Part shown: in pieces, positions 33,653-42,172 of the stretch
How positions within the stretch are numbered: the first letter of the stretch is position 1
How the letters are laid out: every line of letters starts with the position of its first letter
Program-made: the position numbers and the translations under genes
DNA from: Candidatus Sulfotelmatobacter sp.
GTDB taxonomy: Bacteria > Acidobacteriota > Terriglobia > Terriglobales > Acidobacteriaceae
DNA: 64,000 nucleotides
Direction of reading: 5' to 3'
NCBI GenBank assembly: GCA_036500765.1
Contig: DASYBM010000004.1
Coordinates: 1,302,001-1,366,000 of the forward strand
The notes under the pieces: generated by a model
Databases searched by the model: none
What the model was told of the DNA's origin: nothing
What the model saw: only the letters and a program-made list of their open reading frames with translations

Positions 33653-34294
33653 ATGGAACGCGCGATCTTCAGGGCGAATACGCAGCGAGTGCAGCGAGGC
33701 ATTGTTGTTCTGGCTCTGGCCCTGGCGCTAGCGCTGGCGGTCCCCGGCTTCACGCAGACCGCCCTGCGGACTCCGAAACCAGTGGAAAGCGAGCACCGCA
33801 ATCGGGTCGTGCTGGTCAGCATTCCGGATCGCAAGCTGGCCGTGATTGACAATGGCAACATCATCGCGACGTTTTCAGTCGCGGTCGGCGCGGCGGCGAG
33901 TCCAAGTCCGACGGGCGATTTTCACATTGTAAGCCGCGTCGCCAATCCCACCTACTACCGCCCCGGCACGGTGATTCCCAGCGGCAAAGACAATCCGGTG
34001 GGAACACGCTGGGTGGGACTGAGCCAGAAGGGTTATGGGATTCACGGAACAAACGCACCGCGGTCGGTGGGACATGCCGCTTCGCACGGATGCATCCGGC
34101 TGCGCAATCGCGAGATGGAGCAGTTGTTCAGCATGCTGCGGACCGGCGACGTAGTGCAGATTCGGGGCAGGCGCGACGAACAGGTTGCGCGCATATTTGG
34201 CGGCGTCGCGGACGACACAACCGTGGCGGAGGCGGAAGATCCTGCGCAGGATGCTGGTCAAGTAACCCCGGAGCAATTAAGAACCGGGCAATAA
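33653..34294 (+). CDS. L,D-transpeptidase (YkuD family), exported
   Basis: 213 residues from ATG 33653, with GGGAGG five bases upstream. Signal peptide: VVLALALALALAVPGFTQ. YkuD domain at about 45-165: RVVLVSIPDRKLAVIDNG, PTGDFHIVSRVANPTYY, GIHGTNAPRSVGHAASHGC. The motif HxxxxxxxxxxxxSHGC(I/V)R ends with the catalytic Cys (about 147). Such enzymes cross-link peptidoglycan 3-3 or anchor proteins to it. The C-terminal 45 residues are acidic and unstructured. It precedes a small membrane protein and an SPFH gene on the same strand. Confidence 0.9.
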   Translation: MERAIFRANTQRVQRGIVVLALALALALAVPGFTQTALRTPKPVESEHRNRVVLVSIPDRKLAVIDNGNIIATFSVAVGAAASPSPTGDFHIVSRVANPTYYRPGTVIPSGKDNPVGTRWVGLSQKGYGIHGTNAPRSVGHAASHGCIRLRNREMEQLFSMLRTGDVVQIRGRRDEQVARIFGGVADDTTVAEAEDPAQDAGQVTPEQLRTGQ

Positions 34295-34347
34295 AAAGAG
34301 TAGAAGCAAGTTCTTCGGCAATAGTGAAATCTCAGGAGGACAACATT

Positions 34348-34515
34348 ATGCAAATGGCAATCACGTTCATGGCGGTAGTGGCAGGAATGGTCTTTTCGCT
34401 GGCGGTGGCATTGCTGGCAGAAGAGTTGATCTTCGGGCAAGTGTTCCGGCTGTTTTTTTCTGCGGGAAAGCTGGCCGGGCAAGCGGTGACGGTAAAAGCA
34501 GAGCGGAAGGGCTGA
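34348..34515 (+). CDS. Small single-pass membrane protein
   Basis: 55 residues, starting MQMAITFMAVVAGMVFSLAV, with one long hydrophobic helix (about 4-30) and a short basic tail (VTVKAERKG). AGGAGG lies eight bases before the ATG, an excellent ribosome site that supports translation. It sits between the L,D-transpeptidase and SPFH genes on the same strand, with gaps of 53 and 146 bases. No known family; it might be a partner of the SPFH membrane protein. Confidence 0.65.
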   Translation: MQMAITFMAVVAGMVFSLAVALLAEELIFGQVFRLFFSAGKLAGQAVTVKAERKG

Positions 34516-34661
34516 GGCACGGCGGCACTCGTGCCAACTCGCGTCAGAAAAAGCCAGCACCTTGATCCGCGAAGTGCGCTACGAAAGGCCACAAAGGTCG
34601 TGAAGAAAATCTGTGCCTGGCGGTGCGATCGGAATTTTAGAAGGCGAAAAGGAGAATAACA

Positions 34662-35984
34662 ATGCTGGCGTTGAGGTATTTGCTGATTGCCGGTGGCCTC
34701 GGGATGATCCTCGTGGCTGTAAGCATTTTGGGCTATGACCTGTATCGTGAGCTGATGTATCGGCGGGCGCTGGCCGTACCCGGCGCGAGTTCGTTGCCGC
34801 CGCTTCCACAATGGCGCTGGCGCACGTCGGTGGCGCTGGCCCTGCTGGCCTGGGGACCGATTCTGCTGGCATTCAGCATTGTAGTGGTGCCGAGCGGCAT
34901 GGCCGGCGTTCGAGTCAGCCAGACGAGCGGAACGGAGCCGGGCACGCTTTATCCGGGCGTGCATTTTGTGCTGCCGCTCATCGAGGATGTCGCGCTGTTC
35001 GACACGCGCGATCAAGTCTTCACCACCGGAGTATCGGAGGATGGAAAGAATGCCGCGGCGAATGTATCGAACAAATCGCAACTGCTCGATGTGCAAGCCA
35101 AAGAAGGGCTCACGCTGGGGCTGGCGATTACGGTGAGATACCGGCTCGATCCGAGGCGGCTGGATTACATTCAGGGAAATCTGCCGCGACCGGTGGAAAA
35201 GGAAATTGTTCCCCCGACTGTGGCCAGCGTGTGGCGGGAAGTGATTCCGAACTACACGGTGCGCGATGTTTTCTCCGCCAAGCGGGAAGAAGTGCGGCAG
35301 CGCGCGGCCGGCATGATCACGCAGAAGCTGGCGGCGGACGGAATCGTCGTCAAGGAGGTGATGCTGCGGGATATTCAGTTGCCAGAAGAATATGCGAAGG
35401 GATTGGAAACGCTGCTGCTCAAAGAGCAGGAAAACGATCGCATGAGCGTGGAAACGGAGTTGAGGCAAAAACAAGTGCGCATCGCAGAACTGGAAGCAGA
35501 AGCGACGAAGGTGCAGCAGATCAAGCAGGCAGAGGGCGAGGCACAGGTGCACGTTTTGCAGGCGAAAGGTGAATCGGACGCGATGCAGTACACGCTGCCG
35601 CTGAAGGAAAAACAGATTCAGCAAAGCAAGTTGGAAGCCGAAGCGCGCAAGGAGGCGACGATTCAGAATGCGGAGGCTGCGGCGCAGGCCAAGGTGATTG
35701 ACAGCAAGGCTGAGACCGAGAGAAGAGATCTGCTGGCGAAAGCGGAGGCCAATCGGATTCGCCTGACGGCGGCAGCAGATGCGGAGCGGTTGTCGAGTGA
35801 AGCAGCAATTTTGAAACAGAATCCGCTGCTGATCAACAAGATCGTGGCCGAACGGCTGTCGGACAAGTTGCAGATCATGATGGTTCCGTCGGATGGAAAG
35901 TTCTTCATGAACGATGTTTTGCGCAACATGAATGTGGCGAACGCGGGCAGCCCGCAGACCGAAACGGAAGAACAACCGAGATAG
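34662..35984 (+). CDS. SPFH/Band 7 domain membrane protein
   Basis: 440 residues. Two N-terminal membrane segments (ALRYLLIAGGLGMILVAVSIL and SVALALLAWGPILLAFSIVVV). The SPFH/prohibitin domain spans about 85-270 (VPSGMAGVRVSQTSGTEPGT, LYPGVHFVLPLIEDVALFDTR, GLTLGLAITVRYRLDPRRL). A long Glu/Lys/Ala coiled coil (ELRQKQVRIAELEAEATKVQ to about 385) comes next, and a short tail with SDKLQIMMVPSDGKFFMNDV. SPFH proteins form ring-like oligomers that organise membrane domains or regulate proteases. Compared with prohibitin it has one extra membrane helix. Confidence 0.9.
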   Translation: MLALRYLLIAGGLGMILVAVSILGYDLYRELMYRRALAVPGASSLPPLPQWRWRTSVALALLAWGPILLAFSIVVVPSGMAGVRVSQTSGTEPGTLYPGVHFVLPLIEDVALFDTRDQVFTTGVSEDGKNAAANVSNKSQLLDVQAKEGLTLGLAITVRYRLDPRRLDYIQGNLPRPVEKEIVPPTVASVWREVIPNYTVRDVFSAKREEVRQRAAGMITQKLAADGIVVKEVMLRDIQLPEEYAKGLETLLLKEQENDRMSVETELRQKQVRIAELEAEATKVQQIKQAEGEAQVHVLQAKGESDAMQYTLPLKEKQIQQSKLEAEARKEATIQNAEAAAQAKVIDSKAETERRDLLAKAEANRIRLTAAADAERLSSEAAILKQNPLLINKIVAERLSDKLQIMMVPSDGKFFMNDVLRNMNVANAGSPQTETEEQPR

Positions 35985-36007
35985 TCTTGGGCTTACGCCT
36001 GCGGAAT

Positions 36008-36039
36008 CCCATCCCAGCCGCAAAGAATAGGGTGGGCAG
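36008..36039. repeat. Degraded REP-like element
   Basis: CCCATCCCAGCCGCAAAGAA then TAGGGTGGGCAGC, matching the layout of 8251-8292 and 51886-51922 with a weakened stem. Confidence 0.4.
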
Positions 36040-36159
36040 CGTCAGTCGCTGCTGGTACTGGGCACGCAGTCGCGCTATTTCCTGGCTGTGCGCGGTGTCT
36101 AAACAGTACAGAGGGAGAGTACTGAGAAAGAAGAGCGCTGGTGCGCGGCGGTTTATAAT

Positions 36160-37452
36160 TTGACCATCCCAGACTTCATTCCGAGCTCTCCAAGTTGCAT
36201 CTCACGCGTTGCGCCCAGGCGGCCCGTTGCAGCGAAAATCTCGCTTTTGGTTTTGGCGTGGATTTTGGTCTGGACAATCGCGGCGCACGCGGCGGATTGG
36301 AACGTGGCGGAGCAGCAACTGGCGCGCAAGGTGGTGACGGTAACCGGACCCGGCGCGGTGGCTCTTACGGTGCAAAATCGATCGTCCCTGGCGAGGCGCG
36401 ACAGCGAAGCGGTTCAAAACGGGTTGCGCAGCGCGCTCGAAGGGCTCGGCGTTCGCTTCGTAGGAACGGATCAGGCTGCGGCAACGGTTGCCATTTCGCT
36501 GTCGGAAAACTCCACGTCTTACGTTTGGGTCGCTGAGATTCATCAGGGTGCCGGCGAGAATGCGGTGGTGATGGTTGCTTTGCCGCGTCCCGAGGGGGCG
36601 GTGACTCCGCATGAATCTGTGCCGCTCAGTTTGCGCAAGACTTTTCTATGGAGTCAGGACGATCCGATTCTTGACGTTGCCGTGCTGGAGGAGAACGGGA
36701 CGCCCACGCGCATTGCGGTACTCGACGCGAATAAAGTCGGGCTGTATCGCTGGCAGGCGGGAAAGTGGCAGGCGGAACAGACGCTGGGAATTGTCCATGC
36801 GAGGCCGTGGCCGCGGGATTTGCGGGGGAGGCTGATGGTGGCAAAAGATCACTTGCTGGATGTCTATCTTCCCGGCGAGACTTGCCGCGCAAGCACGGGA
36901 GTACCGCTGACGTTGAACTGTCGCGAGAACGACGATCCGTGGCCGCTGGTTTCGGCAGGGCTGAGCGGAACGCCGGCGATGGGAGCTTTCTATGCGCCGA
37001 CGCGCAATTTCTTTACCGGCGTTTTAAGTCCAGGAGTGGGCAGGTTCAAGACCGTGGCGAAGTTCTATTCAGCGGCGGTGCTGCCGCGCGAGAAATATCT
37101 ATTGTGGATGTTCGCGGCCACGGATGGTCGCATTCATTTGATCGACGGGATGAGCGACCAGCCCATGACAGCGAATTGGGGGAGCGACATCGCCAGCGTA
37201 AAAACCGCGTGCGGCGCGGGTTGGCAGGTTTTGGCTTCAACCTATGATGAGGAAACGGGAGATTCTCTGCGCGCATACGAATTTCCGGATCGCGATCCGG
37301 TCGCGGTAAGCGCCGCCGTGGATTTTTCCGGCTGGGGCCTGATCACGGCGCTGTGGACCGAACCGAATGGCGAGACCGCGGTCGCCGTTTTGAGAAATCG
37401 AGAGACAGGGAACTATGAAGCGTTTCGACTGGCGGTGGCTTGTAATCCGTAG
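36160..37452 (+). CDS. Hypothetical exported beta-rich protein
   Basis: 430 residues if the TTG at 36160 is used; no ATG or GTG is near. A hydrophobic leader, ISLLVLAWILVWTIAAHAADW, marks export. The mature part alternates short strands (TRIAVLDANKVGLYRWQAGKW, RLMVAKDHLLDVYLPG, YLLWMFAATDGRIHLIDG) as in a VCBS-like or other propeller. No family recognised. It overlaps the next gene by 38 bases, so the two are probably co-translated and may form one solute-recognition unit. A TATAAT at 36154-36159 lies directly before the TTG, so the real start could be elsewhere. Confidence 0.6.
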   Translation: MTIPDFIPSSPSCISRVAPRRPVAAKISLLVLAWILVWTIAAHAADWNVAEQQLARKVVTVTGPGAVALTVQNRSSLARRDSEAVQNGLRSALEGLGVRFVGTDQAAATVAISLSENSTSYVWVAEIHQGAGENAVVMVALPRPEGAVTPHESVPLSLRKTFLWSQDDPILDVAVLEENGTPTRIAVLDANKVGLYRWQAGKWQAEQTLGIVHARPWPRDLRGRLMVAKDHLLDVYLPGETCRASTGVPLTLNCRENDDPWPLVSAGLSGTPAMGAFYAPTRNFFTGVLSPGVGRFKTVAKFYSAAVLPREKYLLWMFAATDGRIHLIDGMSDQPMTANWGSDIASVKTACGAGWQVLASTYDEETGDSLRAYEFPDRDPVAVSAAVDFSGWGLITALWTEPNGETAVAVLRNRETGNYEAFRLAVACNP

Positions 37453-38821
37453 CGCGGTTAGCGCCATATTCATTGCTGCGCTGGCGGCGCATGCGGAAAC
37501 GCGTCCGCAGTATGGTGGCGTGCTACGCATTGCCATGCGCGCGGCTCCCACGTCGCTGGATCCGGCGGACTCGCAATCGGACTCCTTTACTCGACGCAGT
37601 ATTACTTTACTGATGTTCGATACGCTGGTGACCTACGACGAGAATTCTGGTTTGCAACCTTCGCTGGCGGCATCATGGCAGGAGTCGGCGGGAAACCAGC
37701 GAGGGAGCCAGCATTGGCAGTTTCGCATTCGGCCTGGCGTGAAGTTTCACGACGGAACGCCGCTCAGTGCCGAGATCGCGGCGGGCGCGCTTCGTGCCGC
37801 AAATCCAGCATGGAGAGTAAGCGCGGATGCCGACTCGGTTGTGATTGAGGCTGACGATGCTCCGGAATTGCCGGCGGAGCTGGCCTTGCCGCGAAATGCG
37901 ATTGTGAAGAGGAATTCCGACAATCTGCCCATCGGCAGCGGAGCGTTTCACGTTGTCGATTGGCAGCCGGGAAAAAAGTTGTCGCTGGCGGCCGAAGAGA
38001 ACTGCTGGAACGGGCGGCCGTTTATCGACGCGATCGAAGTGGAGATGGGCAAAAGTCTTCGCGAGCAGATGACCGAGCTGGAATTGGGCAAAGTAGACCT
38101 GGTGGAGGTGGCGCCGGAGCAGTCGCGCCTGCTCAATTCAGGCGTTTCCCACGAGGAGGGACGGCGCGTTGAGAGTTCAGCGCCCATTGGCCTGCTGGCG
38201 CTGTTGTTCAATCGCGATGCGGCATCGCAGGAAGATAAACTTTTGCGCGAGGCTCTGGCTCTCAGCGTGGAGCGCGCGTCCATTCGCAATGTCTTGCTCC
38301 AAGGGGCGGGAGAACCCGCCGGCAGCGTTCTGCCCAACTGGATGAGCGGATACGAATTCGTTTTTCCCACTGAAGCCGACTTGCCGCGAGCGCGGCACGC
38401 GCGCGAACAGGTTCACACGATTCCGATGTGGACACTGGGATACGATGGCACTGATGCCGGGGCTCGCCTGCTGGCGGAGCGCCTCGCGCTCAACGCGAAG
38501 GATGCGGGCCTCTGGTTGCAACCCAGGACGGCCGCAAACGCAGATCTGAGGCTGGTGGAGATTCCACTGGTTTCGCCCAATCCATGGATCTCATTAGCGA
38601 GTGTATCCGGACTTATAGGCGCTGCCGGCAAAGAAAGCGGCTCGGTCGAAGATCTCTATCGGTCGGAAGTTGCGCTCCTGGCGACGCAGCGTTTGATTCC
38701 TCTTTTTCATTTGCCGGTTTCGTATGCAGGCTCTGCGAATTTGAAAAACTGGTCGCTGCGGGCCGATGGAAGCTGGAATCTCTCCGAAGCGTGGCTCGGA
38801 CCCGGGAAACAGGTGCAGTAA
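37415..38821 (+). CDS. ABC transporter solute-binding protein, family 5 (peptide/nickel type)
   Basis: 468 residues with a signal peptide ending AALAAHAETR. Family 5 motifs: YGGVLRIAMRAAPTSLDPA near the start, LQPSLAASWQ, WQFRIRPGVKFHDGTPL, PIGSGAFHVVDWQPGKKLSL, LREALALSVERASI. It should bind a peptide or similar solute in the periplasm. No permease or ATPase genes are nearby, so it may work with a distant transporter or act as a sensor for the histidine kinase encoded next. It starts inside the 3' end of the preceding gene. Confidence 0.85.
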   Translation: MKRFDWRWLVIRSAVSAIFIAALAAHAETRPQYGGVLRIAMRAAPTSLDPADSQSDSFTRRSITLLMFDTLVTYDENSGLQPSLAASWQESAGNQRGSQHWQFRIRPGVKFHDGTPLSAEIAAGALRAANPAWRVSADADSVVIEADDAPELPAELALPRNAIVKRNSDNLPIGSGAFHVVDWQPGKKLSLAAEENCWNGRPFIDAIEVEMGKSLREQMTELELGKVDLVEVAPEQSRLLNSGVSHEEGRRVESSAPIGLLALLFNRDAASQEDKLLREALALSVERASIRNVLLQGAGEPAGSVLPNWMSGYEFVFPTEADLPRARHAREQVHTIPMWTLGYDGTDAGARLLAERLALNAKDAGLWLQPRTAANADLRLVEIPLVSPNPWISLASVSGLIGAAGKESGSVEDLYRSEVALLATQRLIPLFHLPVSYAGSANLKNWSLRADGSWNLSEAWLGPGKQVQ

Positions 38822-38862
38822 TTCATGATTGGTGAGTCGCGATTTTTCAAGATTTATAATTT

Positions 38863-40710
38863 ATGACTTTTCGCCGCAAACTGTTAAGCGTATTCGCTGT
38901 CACCGTATTTCTGTCGGTGGCAACCGTGGCGCTGCTGGTGCTGGGAGTAACGCGCAGCGCGTACGAGAAGACCGAGGACCAGCGAACGGCCGCGATGGTC
39001 ACACAGTTTCAGCGGGAGTTTAACCTTCGAGGAGAGGACATAACGCGGCGAGTGGAGCGCATCGCCGCTTCGGAACCAGTCAGCCGGATGGCGACTGGGC
39101 TGAACGGCACATCAGCAGATTCGGCGGAATACTTCGATTTGGCCAGGCAAATGGCCGAAGGGTATCAGCTCGATTTTCTGGAATTTCTGGACGCACACGG
39201 GACCATTATTTCTTCGGCGCAGTGGCCGGCGAAGTTCGGCTATCCCGACGCCGGATTTGAGATGCCGGCGGCTTCGAGTGAGCAGGCTGCTTTTCTGAAG
39301 CGCGAAGAATTGCCGGACTCGACGGCGTTGGGACTCTTCGCAATGCGGGCGACTCGCATCAGCGAGCATCCGGTGTACGTGGTCGGGGGAAGGAGGCTCG
39401 ATAAGAATTTTCTGACCGCGCTCGACTTGCCGGCGGAGACGCGCGTGCTGCTGTATCAAAATCGCAGCGATCGCCTCTCGGCAACTCCGGTCTCAGCTGA
39501 TTTGCTTCTGGATCCGGCCGGCGCCGACGCGGCCCGTCCGGCCGAGAAGTTCACTTCGCTCATCGATGCAGTGCGGCGGTTCAACGAGGAAATCACCGGC
39601 GTTGTGCACTGGTCTTCCGATCAAGCCGACGATGAGGTGTTTCATGCGATTCCGTTGCGAGGCGCAGGCAAGGACCGGCCACTGCTGGGAATTCTGTTGG
39701 TGGGAAATTCGCGGCGATCTTATGTCGAACTGAAACGCCGCATCGGGGCGCTGGCGTTGATGGTTGGCGGTGGCGGCATCATCCTGGCGATCCTGCTGAG
39801 CAGTTGGGTGGCGGCGCGCGTAACGCGTCCGGTGGTGCAATTGGGGCGGGCGGCGCAGGAGGTTGCCGCCGGCCATTGGGACACGCGGGTGGAAGTGGCG
39901 AGCAACGACGAAGTCGGACAACTCGCCGAGTCCTTCAATCGCATGACCGCCGAATTACTCGCGCAGAAAGAACGCCTGGTGCAGACTGAGCGAGTTGCGG
40001 CGTGGCGCGAACTGGCGAGGCGGTTGGCGCATGAGTTGAAGAATCCGCTGTTCCCGTTGCAGCTCACGGTTGAAAATTTGATGCGGGCCCGCAGCCAAAG
40101 TCCCGAACTGTTCGACGAAATATTTGAGGAGAGTTCCAGCACTCTGCTGGCCGAGATTTCAAACCTCAAAACCATTATTGGGCGCTTCAGCGAATTTTCG
40201 AAGATGCCACATCCTCAGCTGCAGGCGGTGCAGGTGAATGAAATTCTGCGGGGAGTGGTTCGGCTATTTCAGGCCCAATTGCAAGCGCCTGGGCATGCGG
40301 CGATTGCCTGCAAGCTCGAACTGGACGATCGCGTGGGGACAATAGCGGCGGATCCAGAGTTGATGCACCGCGCATTGTCGAATCTGGTACTCAATGCGAT
40401 GGACGCGATGCCGGGAGGCGGAATTCTTACCCTGCGCAGTCGAAGCGACGATGGCAGAGTAATCATTGAAATCGCCGACACCGGCTCTGGACTGACGCCC
40501 GAGGAGTGCGAGCGCATCTTCACTCCTTACTACACCAGCAAGCAGCATGGAACGGGACTGGGCCTGGCGATTGTGCAATCGGTGGTGAGCGATCACGGTG
40601 GGAGAATCAGCGTGCGGAGCGAGCCGGGACGAGGCACGACGTTTGTGATCGAGCTGCCGGTGAATATTGAAGCGCTGGAGACAATTCCCGTGACCCAGAG
40701 CGCGGGATAG
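38863..40710 (+). CDS. Sensor histidine kinase (NtrY-like)
   Basis: 615 residues. Membrane helix 1 (about 5-28, LLSVFAVTVFLSVATVALLVL), a large periplasmic sensor region (about 30-290), helix 2 (about 293-315, LALMVGGGGIILAILLSSWVA), HAMP domain (ARVTRPVVQLGRAAQEVAAG, about 315-370), HisKA with the phospho-accepting His in RRLAHELKNPLFPLQ (about 389), and HATPase with N box (NLVLNAMDAMPGGG), G1 (IADTGSGLT), F (IFTPYYTSK) and G2 (HGTGLGLAIV). The HELKNPLxPLQ form is typical of NtrY. It pairs with the sigma-54 regulator 40 bases downstream. Confidence 0.93.
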   Translation: MTFRRKLLSVFAVTVFLSVATVALLVLGVTRSAYEKTEDQRTAAMVTQFQREFNLRGEDITRRVERIAASEPVSRMATGLNGTSADSAEYFDLARQMAEGYQLDFLEFLDAHGTIISSAQWPAKFGYPDAGFEMPAASSEQAAFLKREELPDSTALGLFAMRATRISEHPVYVVGGRRLDKNFLTALDLPAETRVLLYQNRSDRLSATPVSADLLLDPAGADAARPAEKFTSLIDAVRRFNEEITGVVHWSSDQADDEVFHAIPLRGAGKDRPLLGILLVGNSRRSYVELKRRIGALALMVGGGGIILAILLSSWVAARVTRPVVQLGRAAQEVAAGHWDTRVEVASNDEVGQLAESFNRMTAELLAQKERLVQTERVAAWRELARRLAHELKNPLFPLQLTVENLMRARSQSPELFDEIFEESSSTLLAEISNLKTIIGRFSEFSKMPHPQLQAVQVNEILRGVVRLFQAQLQAPGHAAIACKLELDDRVGTIAADPELMHRALSNLVLNAMDAMPGGGILTLRSRSDDGRVIIEIADTGSGLTPEECERIFTPYYTSKQHGTGLGLAIVQSVVSDHGGRISVRSEPGRGTTFVIELPVNIEALETIPVTQSAG

Positions 40711-40750
40711 ACTACCGGGAGGTTTCCGGCGGAAATGACGAGGAGGATGG

Positions 40751-42136
40751 TTGCCGCTCAAAGCGCATCTTTTGATTGTCGATGACGAAGCCAACACGCT
40801 GGCCTCGATATCGCGGGCGTTCCGATTAGCAGGACACGAGGCCACGGTTTGCGATAACGCGGCGAAGGCTCTGGAACTGGCCAAGGCGCAGAATTACGAT
40901 CTCATTCTTTCTGACGTGGTCATGCCCGGCAAAGACGGCCTGACGCTGCTCGAAGAATTAAAACAGCAGGGAGTGAGCGCTCCCGTGGTCATGATGTCGG
41001 GACAGGCGCACATTGAAATGGCGGTCCGAGCTACGCGACTGGGCGCGCTCGATTTCCTGGAGAAGCCAGTCTCCTCCGACAAACTTATGCTCACGGTCGA
41101 GAACGCGCTCAAGTTGCAGCGCCTGGAGAAAGAGAATCGGCAACTTCGCCAGCGCCTTGGGAAGCACGAAATCGTATGGAAGGGCGAGGCCATGCGACGC
41201 ATGATGGCGCAACTGGAACGCGTGGCGGCCAGCGAATCGCGGGTATGCATCTTCGGCGAGACGGGCACGGGCAAGGAACTAGTGGCGCGGACGATCCACG
41301 AAAAGAGTCCACGGTCGGCGGGGCCTTTCGTTACGCTGAATTGTGCGGCGGTTCCGGCGGAGCTGATCGAGTCGGAATTGTTCGGGCATGAGAAGGGATC
41401 GTTCACCGGCGCGTCCGGGCGGCACATCGGCAAATTTGAGCAGGCCGACCAGGGAACAATTTTTCTCGACGAAATCGGCGACATGCCGCTGAATATGCAG
41501 GCCAAGCTGCTGCGCGTGCTGGAAGAAGGTGAGGTGGAGCGGATCGGCGGCGACAAACCGGTTACGGTAAACGTGCGGGTGCTGGTGGCGACGCACCGCG
41601 ATCTGGAGGCGCGGGTGCGCGAAGAAAAATTCCGGCAGGATTTGTTTCACCGGATTCATGTTTTTCCGCTGCTGCTGCCGCCCTTGCGCGAACGGCGTGA
41701 CGATATTCCGGCGCTTGTGGGACATTTCGCCGAGCAGGTGTGCGCACAGAATGGGTGGAAGCCGGTTGCCTTCACGACAGATGCGATGGAAGCCCTACAG
41801 TCGCACACATGGCCCGGGAATGTGCGCGAATTGCGCAATATGGTCGAGAGGCTCATGCTGCTGGCCACGGACAGCGCCGTGGATTTGGCAACGGTGCAGA
41901 TGGCCTTGCCGAAGACCGCGGGGGCAGTGTCCGCCTCTGTTGGTTCCGGCGCCCTGGCGGATCGCGTGGAGTTGTTTGAGCGGGAAGTGATTGTGGCGGA
42001 ACTGAAGCACAGCCATCAGAATGTGAGTCTGGCGGCGAAAACGCTTGGCCTGGAGCGCAGTCACCTGTATAAGAAAGCGGAGCAACTGGGCATCGATCTG
42101 CGCGCCATGCGGCGCGAACAGGGTCCGCAGGAGTGA
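40751..42136 (+). CDS. Sigma-54-dependent response regulator (NtrC/NtrX type)
   Basis: 461 residues. Receiver domain (HLLIVDDEANTLASISRAF; phospho-Asp in LILSDVVMPGKDG; Lys in DFLEKPVS). AAA+ domain with Walker A GETGTGKE, the sigma-54 contact loop GSFTGA, Walker B IFLDEIGDMP, and sensor-type HRDLEARVREEKFRQDLFHR. A Fis-type HTH closes the protein (HSHQNVSLAAKTLGLERSHLY). It activates sigma-54 promoters when phosphorylated by the upstream kinase. Translation probably starts at TTG 40751, since AGGAGG lies four bases before it; an ATG at 40747 is out of frame. Confidence 0.93.
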   Translation: MPLKAHLLIVDDEANTLASISRAFRLAGHEATVCDNAAKALELAKAQNYDLILSDVVMPGKDGLTLLEELKQQGVSAPVVMMSGQAHIEMAVRATRLGALDFLEKPVSSDKLMLTVENALKLQRLEKENRQLRQRLGKHEIVWKGEAMRRMMAQLERVAASESRVCIFGETGTGKELVARTIHEKSPRSAGPFVTLNCAAVPAELIESELFGHEKGSFTGASGRHIGKFEQADQGTIFLDEIGDMPLNMQAKLLRVLEEGEVERIGGDKPVTVNVRVLVATHRDLEARVREEKFRQDLFHRIHVFPLLLPPLRERRDDIPALVGHFAEQVCAQNGWKPVAFTTDAMEALQSHTWPGNVRELRNMVERLMLLATDSAVDLATVQMALPKTAGAVSASVGSGALADRVELFEREVIVAELKHSHQNVSLAAKTLGLERSHLYKKAEQLGIDLRAMRREQGPQE

Positions 42137-42172
42137 CTCGAGGTCAGCGCTCACTGGCGATTCGGAGACCCT

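Noticed and set aside
34332..36023. 563-codon minus-strand open frame
   Set aside because: Antisense of the SPFH gene; His/Arg-rich composition expected from the complement of a coiled-coil gene.
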